Assembly (NCBI GenBank): GCA_036245525.1
Contig: BTPG01000004.1
Coordinates: forward strand, 45,953,982-46,017,981
Length of the DNA: 64,000 bases
Direction of reading: 5' to 3'
Origin: Semisulcospira habei
Taxonomy: Eukaryota; Mollusca; Gastropoda; Semisulcospiridae
In this document: positions 31,650-43,234 of the stretch, piece by piece
Position numbering within the stretch: position 1 is the first letter of the stretch
Layout: each line of letters begins with the position of its first letter
Position numbers and translations under genes: made by a program
Notes under the pieces: generated by a model
Told to the model about the DNA's origin: nothing
Seen by the model: only the letters and a program-made list of their open reading frames with translations
The model's database searches: none

Positions 31650-34309
31650 TCACTTGTGGACATGCTCGCAGTGGGAATGACAGCCATGGGCTGGAACACA
31701 GCAGTGAGCGTCAGCTCCGCATGATGTGTCGTCGGCAGAAGAGCACGGTCCAGTGATGGTGTCACACGCGGCAAAGTTGTTGCAGTGCTCTGGCACCTGA
31801 GCAGCTAAAAATCAAGATGAGGATTTCATCCCAAAGTCTACCGTATTGTTTGGAGCTCACATGCGTTTATCTTTTAGGAACATTCACAATTGTTCATATT
31901 TTTAGGCTTATTATGCTGAACCATTTCCGTCCTCTCTAAGCCAACTTCTGATCAAAACACACGTCGGCGTACAAAAATATAAACGTATGGCGCTTCCCTC
32001 CATTAGTACGTTCTGTGGGCTCGTGTAGCGACAGGAATGGATCTCCTTCTACTCTAACCCACCCTCTGATCCACACACGCTGCTACACAGAAATAAAGAC
32101 GGACACACGGTGATTCCCGCCATTCGTAAGCTCTGTGTCCTGGTGTAGCATAGCTATTCTGAAGAAGAATAATAGCACGAGCAGCGAAAGACGTCACTTC
32201 AAGTTACACGTCATGGCATCATTAGTCTCACGACGCCGTGTTCACAGTGACGACTCGATCTTATACGTTACTCATCGCAGTACTAACATTTGACGTATTA
32301 TAGAGGATCAAACTTTGCAATTTTCTTGCTGATTTTCACACATAGGGCTTTCAGGTCACAATTTGACCTAATCCTACCCCAGAGCCGGGACAAACAGCAG
32401 GCTTATGCAAATACTGTTTATAATGCGAAGATTTTTTTTTTAGTAAAAGAAAAATTAAAGTGATGTTAGCTGTTTTACAAATGACTCGGAAAAAGTGGTG
32501 CAGATAATTGTCTGATTTTCACACCTAGGGCATACAGGTCACAATTGACCTAATCGTACCCGACAGCCGAGACAAACTGTAGGCTTATGTAAATACCGTA
32601 TACGAAAAATCATGCGATTATTAATAAGAAGATTGGGTTATTTTTCGTAGTCTATTGTTTTTAAGATTAATCCCAAAATAATTCGTGAAATTAATGCCCC
32701 AAAACGTGAAAATATTCTTTTTTCAAAAATATTTAATTATCATTGAAAAAGTTCTAGAAGTACAATGCTGGTTAACGCAGTCATTCAATATCTCCCTTTT
32801 ATCTAGCTATATGCAAAATAGCTAGTAAAAATAAGAAAAAATACGGACTCCAGTGTGGATCAACCGGTTTTTGTTAACGGCCATTTTCTCGCCAATGAGC
32901 GTCTTAATAATAAAAAAAAAACTACATCGGGATTATTCTTTTAGGGACAATATCATACAATTTCGAACTTGTCCGTCCGTCCTCAAACTCGGGCTCTAGT
33001 CGCTGTCACACACACGCACGCACTTCACGCACGCACGTGCGCACGCCAGTACAGTAGACAACAAGTCGAATTGTTAACCCTTTGGCTGTCGGTAGAGGTT
33101 TCGTCGCGTTGATTCCTGCAGGAATCAAGACGAAAAAAAAAAAACGCTGCCGACAGCCTCAGGGTTAACATGTGGTTGCCAGTACAAATTAGCGCGCTCT
33201 GCCACTTCGATATGAGTGGAATCGATTGTTATAAATAAATGAACAGATAAATAATAAATAGATAATAATAAATAAATAATAAGCCCGTTATCTCATTCAG
33301 CCCGACGGCCGTGTTTCCCCAAATTGTGGAGGCGTCATCTAACGACTATGCTCCTGTTGAATGAGAATGATCGACTATGATAATTCAAGGGTAGTGCCAG
33401 ATTAGCTAATCTGGCACTACCCTTGAATTATCATGGTCGATCCATCTCCTGCTGTAGTGCGTCAGGGCTCAATGGGTTACGGTAAAGAACAGGCTTTGGA
33501 GCGGCCTCCTCCAAGCAAGAAAGCTTCATTAATTCACAATGTCTCCTTTATAAATGTCTCACAATGATGCTGCACAAGTGGACTAAAGTAACTAACTTAG
33601 TCCCAACGCACTATAGCAGGAGATGGATCAAACCATAACAATTCCAGGGAAAGGTCACCTTAGCGTGGCGCCTGAATTATGGTGGATCATTCTCTTGCAA
33701 CTGGTACGTAGGCGTTAGGTGTCACCTCCCAAATTTGGAAAATGCGGCCGTTGGTTCAAATGGGTTAATATTTGTTTATTTCTGAAGTTTAATCTATTTA
33801 GCCCTGACGCACTACAGCAGGAGATGGATCGACCATGATAATTCAAGTGTAGTGCCATCGACCATGATAATTCAAGGGTAGTGTCAGATTAACTTGGCGC
33901 CTACAGGCGCCAAGCTAATCTGACACTACCCTTGAATTATTATGGTCGAGCTATCTCCTGCAACCTGTGCATAGTCATTAGATGACGCCTCCAAAATTTG
34001 GGAAATACGGCCGTCAGGCTGAGTGAGTTAAATGTTGCACAATAAAAGACTTTTCTGCACTTTTCCCTCTTACTGAAAAGGTGAAGGCAATAAGAACACT
34101 TCGATTTCTTGTGCCTGCTCAATCGGCTTGCGAAAAGATGAATAGGGATATGTTAGTTAATGCAGGATAAACGAGAACCCATTTTGTTGGAAATTTTAGC
34201 ACCCAGAAGTTGTCTGGAGAAAGCAACAATACGATATAATGGAAAATATAAACACAAACTTACTGGCCACAGCGAAGATGAGGGCGAGCGCAATGAAAAC
34301 AAGCTTCAT
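31650..34309 (-). CDS. Small secreted cysteine-rich peptide, two exons (copy 2)
   Basis: Exon 1 is 34264-34309 and exon 2 is 31650-31804, with the same GTAAGT donor, TTTTTAG acceptor and phase. The 66-residue frame is intact. Against copy 1, I see one synonymous change in exon 1 (GCT to GCC) and four changes in exon 2: two synonymous and two conservative (Asp to Glu just before the first cysteine, Ile to Val near the C-terminus). All eight cysteines and the signal peptide are kept, which suggests both copies code. The product should be secreted; its function is unknown. The intron is 2459 bp and differs from copy 1 mainly at hairpin elements. Confidence 0.8.
33074..33168. repeat. P3 hairpin MITE (paralogue)
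   Basis: Same TTAA-bounded hairpin as 18154-18248, in the intron of copy 2. Confidence 0.82.
33288..33480. repeat. P2 palindrome with a hairpin-tip deletion
   Basis: The core reads CCAGATTAGCTAATCTGG, so the 22 bp that form the hairpin tip in copy 1 are gone and the palindrome remains perfect. Confidence 0.78.
33592..33763. repeat. Diverged P2 palindrome (paralogue)
   Basis: Counterpart of 18700-18870. Confidence 0.55.
33788..34031. repeat. P2 palindrome with a duplicated arm piece
   Basis: CGACCATGATAATTCAAG occurs twice in the left arm (about 33830 and 33859), unlike copy 1, and the core has a GGCGCCTACAGGCGCC tip. Confidence 0.7.
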
Positions 34310-34361
34310 GTTTCTGGTTGTCGGTGTCTCCGTTGATGATGTTCCAGTGCACTCCTGGGGG

Positions 34362-34369
34362 CTTTTATA
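34362..34369 (-). promoter_or_regulatory. TATA box of the secreted-peptide gene (copy 2)
   Basis: TATAAAAG on the minus strand, 53 bp before the ATG, same place and sequence as copy 1. Confidence 0.75.
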
Positions 34370-34559
34370 GAAAATACAGATCTCACGGTTCTCACGGTTC
34401 TCACGGTCAGTTACGAATGAAACGACCCTTGGTTCGCTTACTGACGTCAGGTATTGCCCTTGGTGTCATCCATAGCCATATAGCCTCATGGGCCCTCCGG
34501 TCTAATAGGATCTATGCGTGTTGGAGATGTCTGGAGTGTTGTCTATGCTAATGGTCAGC

Positions 34560-35157
34560 GCTTAACTTCGCTGTCGAGGAACAGTTTGTTACAGATACCA
34601 TGGGCCGGACTAGATATGTTAAAAAAACAACCAGCCTGTCGTTCTCAGGTACCAAAGCCTAGTACTAACTATCGCCTCAAATTAATAAATCCATTTTTGA
34701 CTGTAGTACCTTTAAAACTCGTTTGTATTTCATCTTGTTACAGTAACTTGCTAACGGACTACAATTTTTTTTAAATAAATATTCACTATTATTGATATGT
34801 GTGCACATTATTTGCATTGCTTTTGTACAGGTTTTTTTCTTTCTTTAAGTTTATATATTTATTTTTGATTTATTCTGTTCCTCTTACTCGTTGCTTTCAA
34901 TGTTCGTTTTGTAACAGGACAGTTTGCAAGAGATTCGTTTCGCCTAGAAGTTTATGCTGTAAATAAAACATTTCATCAAAATGTAGTAAAACTGTTGCCG
35001 CAAGGGTTTTTTTTGTGAAAGAAAATAGACGTCAAAACCCTTTATATTAGAAACACCGAGAAGAAGCATCTTTGATCCGAAACGTCGTGTTTCATGTTTC
35101 TAACTTAAAGGGGTTTCAACCTCTATTTTCTGTTTTCCTAAAACATTTCATCATCAT
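34560..35157 (+). mobile_element. LINE 3' end fragment (paralogue)
   Basis: Counterpart of 19625-20218, with the hairpin insertion at about 34982-35140 and the same flanking repeat. Confidence 0.6.
35050..35093 (+). ncRNA. Degenerate hammerhead-like motif (paralogue)
   Basis: Same stem I (GAAACAC/GTGTTTC), GAAAC and GTC as 20112-20155. Activity doubtful. Confidence 0.45.
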
Positions 35158-35618
35158 GTCGTTCGTTGAAGGGAGTCGTTCGGCGTAAACGAAACCTGAC
35201 TATTGTATGTGGTGCGGTTCGGAGCTGAAAAACGCTAAGTTAGGGCAAGGTATTCGTTTGGGTATGGTGCGGCTGACTAGCGGTTGACTACCGACACGCA
35301 AAGGGTTAACTACAGACGATAACCAGAAAGTGGGGATGTAAGTGAGGCCATGAGTCTTGATGGCTGCAGGGCCTCAGGAGACTTATTATCCCTCTTGATA
35401 CGGAAGCGCCGACTGAACCGCAGGATCCGTGATCTGCGTGCTGTAGCCTGACTTACTTCTGATTAATGGGAGAGTGTGTATTAATTTTGTATAATGTTGC
35501 ACGAACGGACATTTTGTGTGAGTCGTTAATTTGTTTCCTTTCACTAGGTCGTTTTAAATCGTCTGTGGCGCACTACTGAACACCTTCACTGCTGAGAGAA
35601 CGTGAACACAATGCGACC

Positions 35619-35684
35619 GCAGGAGACATAGATCCTCATGAGCCCCCGCAGTTGCGGGGGCTCATGAGGATCTATGCCCCCTGG
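35619..35684. repeat. P1 hairpin, near perfect
   Basis: CATAGATCCTCATGAGCCCC pairs with GGGGCTCATGAGGATCTATG. The larger unit ends GGCGGTGAAGGGGTTAA at 35791. Confidence 0.8.
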
Positions 35685-36090
35685 TGATTCCACTTTATAT
35701 CCCTGTTCCTTGGACGGCTGGTGCCCTTTGGCGCTAAATTACTGAAGATTGCAGAAACACAGTCTGCGTCCACTGGCGGTGAAGGGGTTAAATCCTCCGC
35801 TGCGCATTACTTACAGGTTGCGGGAATAGGATGGACATGAAGTTAGGAAGGTAAAAAAAAAAAAAAAAAAAAAAAGCAGTAAGTCCGTTTTTGTGAAAAA
35901 GCGAGATTTTGATTGTATTACAATGAAAATTTCACTTTTCACCGAAATGGACTTCCTGTGTTTTGCCTTCCAAGGGCATTTAACGTGACCTGGCTGTTTC
36001 GTTACGTGTTTATCCGAGTCGGCTACCCAGGACACGCTGAAGTCCGGGTCAATGATCGAGCAGACACCCTTGCCCTCAAGGCAGGGACTA

Positions 36091-36137
36091 CCCAATGCAC
36101 AAAATGACGTGGCCCCGATGGCCTTTTGCGCATTGGG
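36091..36137. repeat. P4 fragment
   Basis: CCCAATGCACAAAA ... CCGATGGCCTTTTGCGCATTGGG, with most of the inner part missing. Confidence 0.6.
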
Positions 36138-36634
36138 TTACGTACGGGCAGATCAGACGTGGTAATAAACTTTTCCAGGGTGAAAGGCACCGCACAGTCG
36201 ATCGCCTCCAAAGCAGAGGTGTGAGGACAGGCAGCGGGCGTTGGGCAGACTTGAAAGGACGCGAGAATTCCAAACCATTATGGGCACCTATCGCAAGGAA
36301 CTCTCGAAAGACTTCTGATTTGTGGGGTGGAGCGCGTATGGGCATTTCACAGCGCAGAGACGGAACTGAAGTGAACTGAACAATCGTTGCGTGATTCTCT
36401 TTGGCCTGAATGCTGTGCCTATTTTTGGATAGAGATAGTGTGATTAGTCGAGAACTAAGGATCGCTTGCTTTGTCTTGTATATAATCTGTGTGAATGTTT
36501 GCGGTTGTTGTGTTTGGTAAGACTTGTCGGAACATGGCCCATGTTTGTGTAACGTTGGCTTACGTCTGTTGTCGTGACTTGGAACCAGAATTAACTTGTA
36601 TAACTCAATCTGACGGTGCAAATGGTCTAGTTGC

Positions 36635-36694
36635 CAACAGGAGATATAGATTGTCATGAGACTCTGCGGCTTTTAGGGTGTCATGAAAATCTGA
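36635..36694. repeat. P1 hairpin, degenerate (paralogue)
   Basis: Counterpart of 20554-20620 with a shorter right side. Confidence 0.45.
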
Positions 36695-36784
36695 GTGAAT
36701 TTTGGTCTGTTTTCATAACTTACGTTTGAAGTCGCTGTTTTACTTTGGACCGCTCGATCATAGAATGCAAATGGGACCCATTGC

Positions 36785-36853
36785 CAGCAAGAGTTGCGGA
36801 TTCTCATGAGCCCTTTCCACTGCAGGGTCTGATGAGAATCTATGTCCCTTACA
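36785..36853. repeat. P1 hairpin (paralogue)
   Basis: Counterpart of 20714-20783. Confidence 0.6.
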
Positions 36854-36880
36854 GCAGGTGCTAGATAAGCGTCGACTGTT

Positions 36881-36947
36881 TTAACTCTTCGAGACGTGCC
36901 GCATCCGGATTCGCTGCTTCGGATGCGTCACGTCTCGAAAGAGTTAA
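36881..36947. repeat. P5 hairpin (paralogue)
   Basis: Counterpart of 20810-20876, with ATGCGTCACG replacing the paired ATGCGGCACG and one base lost in the left end. Confidence 0.8.
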
Positions 36948-37041
36948 CCACTTCCAGTTGACGCAGGTTGTGTGTCTGCAATCTTCGTTCATTCAGCTTC
37001 AAAAGAGCCCAGCAGTCCCCAAAAAACACGATTCAAAGTGT

Positions 37042-37110
37042 CAGCAAGAGGCAATGGCCCTCACGAGCCTCCTCACCCGCGGGGACCCATGAGGATCTAT
37101 ACCTCTTGCA
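37042..37110. repeat. P1 hairpin (paralogue)
   Basis: Counterpart of 20971-21039. Confidence 0.6.
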
Positions 37111-37251
37111 GTCTGTGGTGTTCAGTTGTCCTCGACAGCGATCGAACGTGTTGATTCTTATCTGGGTTTGAAATGGACCAAGGTGGGTTTTTTTTTTACA
37201 TTTTGTTTAATCTGTCGACTGTCAATAGCCACAAGTGAAACTACGAAACCG

Positions 37252-37421
37252 TTAAAAGACATTCAACTCCGACGCGCCATAGCAGAAGATGGTTGGCGCC
37301 AAGATAATCTGGCACTACCCTAGAATTATCATGGTCGATCCATCTCCTGCAATTGTGCATAGTCAGTTAGATGACGCCTCCAAAATTTTGGGAAATACGG
37401 CCTTGGGGCTGAATGAGTTAA
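37252..37421. repeat. P2 palindrome with most of the left arm lost
   Basis: Compared with 21174-21387, the sequence jumps from AGAAGATGG to TTGGCGCCAAG, removing the left arm between them. Confidence 0.7.
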
Positions 37422-37476
37422 GCCCGTTCCTAACCGACTAACCTCTTCGACCATCGCGGACCTAGTTCACAGACAC

Positions 37477-37545
37477 TTAACCCTTTGCGTCTCAGTAGCG
37501 ATTATTGTCGCGATGATTCCTTCCTACCGATACGCAAAGAGTTAA
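37477..37545. repeat. P3-like TTAA element (paralogue)
   Basis: Counterpart of 21443-21511. Confidence 0.75.
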
Positions 37546-38140
37546 AATTCGCCAGACGCTGGAGCAGTTCTTTTCTTAACCGAGACAGCCGCTTGGAAAC
37601 GCGTTCGTGATGGCCCCGTTAATAGATATGTGATGCGGACGACAGTATGCGCGTTCAAATTCTGTAACACGAACCGAATCATACGATTTATATAATTAGA
37701 CGTTTAAGTTCAGGCGACGATCTATGTCCCATTTGTAAAGGTTTTTATGTTTCGGTTTCAGGCTTGGTCTCGTTTTCAGCCAATCAGACGAAAGCTACGA
37801 CCATGCCGGCCACTAACTCCTAGAACACATGGAGCGAATGTAAATCAAAATGGCACAGTCGCAGTGCGCCTGAATTGATAGTGTCCAGGTTCTACTCAAT
37901 AGATTTCCCTGCCCCCCCCCCCCCCACACACACACACAACCCGCTCGTCAGAGCCGTCCATTATCACTTCGGTGCCGTGGACGTTAAACCCCGAACTAAC
38001 CAACCAACCAACCAACATGGAGCGAATGTGAACCCATGTTCGCGAAGCTTCGGCGAAGTATTGTGTACTAGGTTCGTGAAGTGGATGGTTCGTCCTTTAA
38101 AACCAGTTCGCTGACGAGACGAATTAAACAGCACCCAACG

Positions 38141-38207
38141 ACAAGAGGCATAGATCCTCATGAGCCCCAGCTGTTGCGGGGGCTCATGAATATCTATGCC
38201 TCTTGCT
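38141..38207. repeat. P1 hairpin (paralogue)
   Basis: Counterpart of 22106-22170. Confidence 0.75.
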
Positions 38208-38249
38208 GACAGCACTTTGAACGGCTGCCAGGTCTGTTCGGCGTTGACT

Positions 38250-38329
38250 TTAACTCATTCGCGGCCAGCCGCATTCGGATGCGCGGCATAAGCCGCGCAT
38301 CCGGATGCGGCTGGCCGCGAATGAATTAA
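38250..38329. repeat. P6 hairpin (paralogue)
   Basis: Counterpart of 22214-22293. Confidence 0.85.
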
Positions 38330-38443
38330 CACAGAGTTTAGAAAGAAAAACTGCGTCCACTGGAAGTGATGGGCTTTAGAACGAAATTCCAAAATGACCG
38401 TTCTACTGCAGGAAGATAGAATATGATAGAATAATATGTCACT

Positions 38444-38511
38444 ACGAGGCATAGATCCTCATGCGCCCCCCGCCACTGCGGAGGCTCATTAGAGTCTGTT
38501 ATTTCTTGCAG
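38444..38511. repeat. P1 hairpin (paralogue)
   Basis: Counterpart of 22409-22474. Confidence 0.6.
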
Positions 38512-39360
38512 ATGGGTGTCCGTTGTTTGCCGTGTCCCGGCAGTAATTGATTCATGTGGCCTATTTTTTTCCACCGTCAGATTGTTCTTTTCTTTGTAAA
38601 TATTTTGACAAAAACCACTAAGTGTCACCAGTGTCTTTAAAGACCAAGTGAGCTGAAAGTCTTTTAGGGCCAGCTGCATGAATGAGCTTAAAATTCTGCG
38701 CACACCGCTAAGCAATTAAGGTGGTACCACACAGCAGCACCTTGCGTAGTGGCCTGCGCAGTGGCCAGCTGCATGAGCGAGCGTAACTCCTGCGCAGTTA
38801 AGCCACTAAGCAAGGTTCTGCGCTATAGCGGAGCACCTTGTATAGTGAGTGGCCTGTATAGCGCAGCACCTTACAGTGGCGTGCGCAAGATTTAAGCTGG
38901 TTTGTGCAGCTGAGGACAGGATTTTAGCCCGGTCATGGTCCCAAATTGTGTTTCTTTACGTCATTGTACATTCAGCGTCAAAGATAGGGACAGCCTCAAA
39001 GGAAACTTCATACAGAGTGGCGTCATCAAGAGGCATTTATCTTCCCCCGCAACTCACGAACTTTACAATTTGTTGGGACATCGGTTTGGTGTTTCTCTGG
39101 TTTGGTGTGACCCTGGCAAATGCCTTAGATAATCCGTGAGCTGCAAAAGTGAGAACGTTTAAAATGAGCCCTGTGGTGGCTTTATCGCCGTGAAAATGTC
39201 ATCCATGGACGGGACAATTTATTGGACGATTTCTCACCGAGGTTACTATCCAATTGATTCTCTGCCCTTTCCTATTAGGAAGTCAAAAACGCTTCTCTCC
39301 CCTGGCGGCTTCAGCCTGTGGATGCCAATGGGCCGGCCTCTGCCGAAAGAGAGTCTCCAT

Positions 39361-39430
39361 TTGCAAGGGGCATAGATTCTCATGAGCTCCTGCGACTGCA
39401 GGGGCACATGAGAATCTATGTCTCTTGCAG
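39361..39430. repeat. P1 hairpin (paralogue)
   Basis: Counterpart of 23346-23414. Confidence 0.75.
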
Positions 39431-39566
39431 ACATATTGGCCTGGGTTAGGGATTGATCATTCACAAGGAAATCAAAGCCCCTTCTTTCGAGCTAATGTCG
39501 TCACTATGGGTGTAGACATAGAACTCTGGGTCAGTTTTGTGAAGAGTTTGGTCGGCCACTTTCTGC

Positions 39567-39632
39567 CAGCAAGAGGCATAGAGTCTCATGGGCCACAGCA
39601 TTCGCACGGGCACACGAGACTATGCCTCTTGC
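39567..39632. repeat. P1 hairpin (paralogue)
   Basis: Counterpart of 23557-23622. Confidence 0.72.
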
Positions 39633-39945
39633 ATGCAGATGGAAGGATATGGCCAGTCATAAACTGTTCGTGTGGGCTGGCGATGATGAATGAGATACCG
39701 TCGCTACTGCCTGCGCAGTGCAGGTTAATGGGTTTCAGTTTATTAGTGACGTCAAGAGCTTGGTACCTTTATTGAGACTATCGTAGAACCTGTTTGAAAC
39801 AACCTATCTTTTTGGTTGGTAAAAAGTTTGTAGCAAAATGTCTACTGAGATTGTTCCTGGCGGGGTTGCTTTGAAGGTTTACAGCAGTCGCCGAGTCGCA
39901 ATGCACCACCTCTTCTGAGTTTTAGTCGTGACCTATCTTCCCAAT

Positions 39946-40443
39946 ACGCAAAAGGCTATCGGGCCGACGTCGGCCACCGTTGGCCCGTGCACGTCCCTCC
40001 GTTGGCCAACCCCACCCGGGTCTGCCCTGGGGGACTTGGGTGGGGTTAGGTATTTTTTAGTTCCCAGGGTCACCCTGGTCAGCCCCACAGGGTGGGTTTT
40101 TCTCTCTATTCTGGGGCATGTGTTTCTGTCTACCCTTTGTTCATTCACCTGTATTTGCCTTTTTAAAACTCTCCCTACTGTCTGCACTGCCTGTAGCTCT
40201 TGATATTGGATGTGTGTTGCTAAATGGTCTTAGCTTTATTTATGCCCCATGTTGTAGGTTTATTTAATGTATTTGACCGGCTGGCGACATACATTCAATT
40301 TTCTGTTTAGTTTTTTTTCACAAGCAGTGCAGGCACGTCCTGAGAAAGCCTTGTTGCTGTCGGGACGTTAAGCAATGTACAATCAATCAATCCGTTGGCC
40401 AACGCTGGCTGATGTCGGCCCGATGGCCTTTTGCTCATTGGAT
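39946..40443. repeat. P4 palindrome split by a short retroelement
   Basis: The left half is 39946-40010 and the right half 40392-40443. Removing the S1 element restores the palindrome seen at 23937-24043. Confidence 0.78.
40011..40391 (+). mobile_element. Short retroelement S1, copy d (inside a P4 palindrome)
   Basis: Flanked by CCGTTGGCCAAC (39999-40010, 40392-40403), a 12-bp target duplication. It is absent from copy 1 of the segment (about 23995), so it inserted after the duplication. Confidence 0.88.
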
Positions 40444-40615
40444 TGCCACCCTTCGGTGTTGTCTGGAGCGAGTTGTGGCGCAGCGGTTTACTTGTATTTT
40501 CAGACCCCTATGCCATAGGTTTTGGGTATCCAGTTCTCAGCGGTGGGATGTAAAATGTGGGTCTTTTTGTCTTGACTCCCGTGTGCATGCTGTCACGGTA
40601 AAAGGCTGTGTCCCG

Positions 40616-40939
40616 TTAACACTACGTATTGCGAGCACTACGCGTCGATAGAACTAGGGCCGTTAGAACTATACGTTCAAGTAGCACTACTGCTTGATAA
40701 CACTACCCAATGCGCTAAAGGCCATCGGGCCGATGTCGGCCGCCTTTGGCCCGCGCACGGACACGGCCGTCGGGCTAGCGACACGCAGTGCTGGAGACAT
40801 GCGGTGCTAGCGAACGTAGTGCTATCAACACTTAGTGTTTGCGGTCGTTGAGCTGTCGACTCGTAGTGCAAGTTATTGTAGTGCTATCGACAAGTAGTTC
40901 TGGTGATACGTAGTGCTGGCGATACGAGGTTTGAGTTAA
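40616..40939. repeat. TTAA-bounded palindrome with repeated GTAGTGCT motifs, family P8
   Basis: Starts TTAACACTACGTATTGCGAG and ends with GTAGTGCTGGCGATACGAGG plus GAGTTAA. The left half carries AGCACTAC/AGAACTA motifs and the right half carries their complements (GTAGTGCT), each roughly every 16-25 bp. A P4 half-element (about 40706-40757) sits in the centre. Confidence 0.6.
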
Positions 40940-42048
40940 ACCCACTGCACCATCCAACATCCGCCGCCTCCGGTTTAGCCGACTTGTCTTCTACAGTTGG
41001 CGCTGGAAGTCAAACGATGGACACACGACGTCCTAATCAACCGGACATTCCTAAACTGACGTTTGAGAAACACGCCAGACTGGTAGGATGACAGAACTCA
41101 TGGAAATGCCAGAGGGATGGCGACATTGAAAATAAACTTGTTAAGGTGATAGCACTGTGATTTCAAATCCATGAAACGACTTTTTGAAGTTCCCAAGGGT
41201 CCCAGCCCTTCACTAGACACAATGCCCACCCCGCCCAAGCTATCCTAACACTCGTTATTACCGTTTCAAGAACATAAGTATAAATACGTAGCAAAATAGT
41301 CTCTTGTCTGCTGCCTTAAAACCAAGTGGGTGTTTGAAGGGTTCCAAACAGCTACGGAGCTGGAAAGGCCAGCCATGTTCGCCATTGTGCACCAAAGAGT
41401 CAAACTGAGACCGACCTGCGCTCTCTGGATTTGATTATACACCGTCACACAAAATGTAGCCTCATGCCATATTATTTGTTCTTCAAAATCTGTTACGGTC
41501 ACTACTGACAACAAAAACGACAACAACAACACACAAAAATCTCGCAGGGAATCAAAAGACATTTTCTTGAGTATTGTCTTCATTCTGGAAATGGTTTCTG
41601 CACCCAAAATTGAACAGCCAAGCTCTGCGTTTTCAGATAGCCTGTTCGAAATGACTGTAGTAGGAATTCCTAATTTCGGGGGCAGGCTCACAATATTTAC
41701 CATATGGTCCTTGAAGCTGTACACAATCTGTCAAGGTCTCCATTCAATAGCATGCATGCCCATTCAAAGAGTGCCCACTGTGTTTGATATAGACATTGTA
41801 ACACAACCCAACAGCGGCAGGCGTCGCACATTTTTCAACATCGGAGGTGAAAGAAAACATGCGAGGGGCGACTGCGGAAGTGACATTATTAGAAGTGCTA
41901 GAGTCTCCGAAGTTCGGAGACCTTCAGTGCCAGTCGGAATTCGAAACCACACAACGGGTCAGTGCGGATCTATATGTGATTATACGAGAGCAAATAGCAT
42001 ACCTGACACGACCAGGGACAAACTGGGTCGGCCAATCGAAAACATCAA
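40940..42048. other. Unassigned sequence
   Basis: Open frames exist on both strands (plus 41567-42139, minus 41266-41724), but neither shows a recognisable domain and the plus frame ends inside a hairpin repeat. The sequence may hold exons I cannot identify. Confidence 0.4.
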
Positions 42049-42138
42049 ATCAACCTTTTGGCACTCCGTAGCGCTTTTTGTCGAGGTGATTCCTTCTGGA
42101 ATCACCTCGACAAAAACCGCTACCGACTGCCAAACCTG
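42049..42138. repeat. P3-type hairpin without TTAA
   Basis: TTTTTGTCGAGGTGATTCC pairs with GGAATCACCTCGACAAAAA around TTCT. The outer arms are GGCACTCCGTAGCG and CGCTACCGACTGCC. It is the same core as 61915-62011. Confidence 0.75.
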
Positions 42139-43230
42139 AAAACGTAGCTTAGCCCGGACGACTGTCTCCAGAGAATGTCAATGGATCCAATATTTATAGG
42201 GCTCGGGAAGCTGACTCCAGCACGCTAGTCGTGGCGGCCATCTTGTGAGGATAGCGACTAAAGGCGCTCATAGGGAAATCACTGTCAGGACAATGTCAGG
42301 AAAGTCCTGACGTGCTTTAGGCAATAACAGCAAGTCTTGCCATCAGCGTAGGAAACCGCTAACCAGAATCTGTTTTTGTTTGTTTTCAAAGAGGAAGAAA
42401 CGTGAAGAAAAACGTGTTGAAACGCTACTTCGCTACTATCTGAAGTTTATCGTATCCTCTTAAGATGGCGGCTGACGCGCCGACGCTCCTAGGCAACGCG
42501 GGGAACTTTAGCAACAGACAACACAAACCGCGTCTGCGGGGTCCCCCGAGATTCGATGCCTTCGTGCAAACGGAGTGACTTGGGGAGAGAAACGAAAACA
42601 TTGAAATGCTTTTTCTTCCCCCCCCCCCCCCCCCCCCCCGGGCAGACATGTCTTAATACAGTAAACTTCGAATATATAAATAGCCATGGGATCATATACT
42701 TTTTGTTATTCTATCCGAAATTTGTTAGAAGCGCAGTAATTTACATAGAAAGAGTGCTGTCGCGACCGGCCTCTGTAAAAGTATCCCACTTTTTTGAATA
42801 TCTGACCTTGTTGTATGCGAAGTAGACTGTATTCTTTTCGTGAGATCTAAATGGAGAAAAGTCTGTTAGCATGAGACAAAAGACCCTGTCGCTGCAGGCT
42901 CACTTGATAATCTACGCCTAGTTCAGATGGAATTAGACAAAGGTATGATTTTTTTTTTCAGTGTGGACCTGCGTAATAATTTTTTTTTAATTGAAATGCC
43001 TCGCGGACATGTCTGAAGCTCTGAATGACCGACCATGCGGCTCTGCGTCAGACTGATGTAGACCAGAATTCTTTCAAGTTTCCTTTTAATCCCATTGTCT
43101 GCTCAGAACCCACAGACTTGTCTACGGCGTGTTGGCATTTGGCATTCTTCGCTCTGACCGTCAGAAGTCAAAGCTTTATGAACATGAATTGCCTAACCCC
43201 TTTACCGCCGGAGCAATGGAGACAAAACCC
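42139..43230. other. Non-coding or unassigned sequence with a 22-C run
   Basis: A C homopolymer lies at 42618-42639. AAGATGGC motifs occur at 42462 (plus) and near 42232-42244 (minus), the latter upstream of a TATAAATA on the same strand, but no splice-supported gene could be built. Nothing else seen. Confidence 0.4.
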
Positions 43231-43234
43231 AAAG

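Larger units (their letters stand above)
35261..36418. other. 1158-bp block present only in copy 2
   Basis: Copy 1 reads straight through at about 20320. The block is bounded by TG on both sides, so a microhomology deletion from copy 1 is as likely as an insertion into copy 2. It contains a P1 hairpin, a half P3 element, a poly-A run (about 35851-35873) and a P4 fragment. No gene recognised. Confidence 0.75.

Noticed and set aside
41567..42139. 190-residue frame on the plus strand
   Set aside because: No recognisable domain, overlaps a long frame on the other strand, and its end is inside a P3 hairpin.
42463..42579. AAGATGGCGGC start with a 38-codon frame, as a possible first exon
   Set aside because: Kozak-like start only; it runs into a stop with no convincing donor and no downstream exon found.
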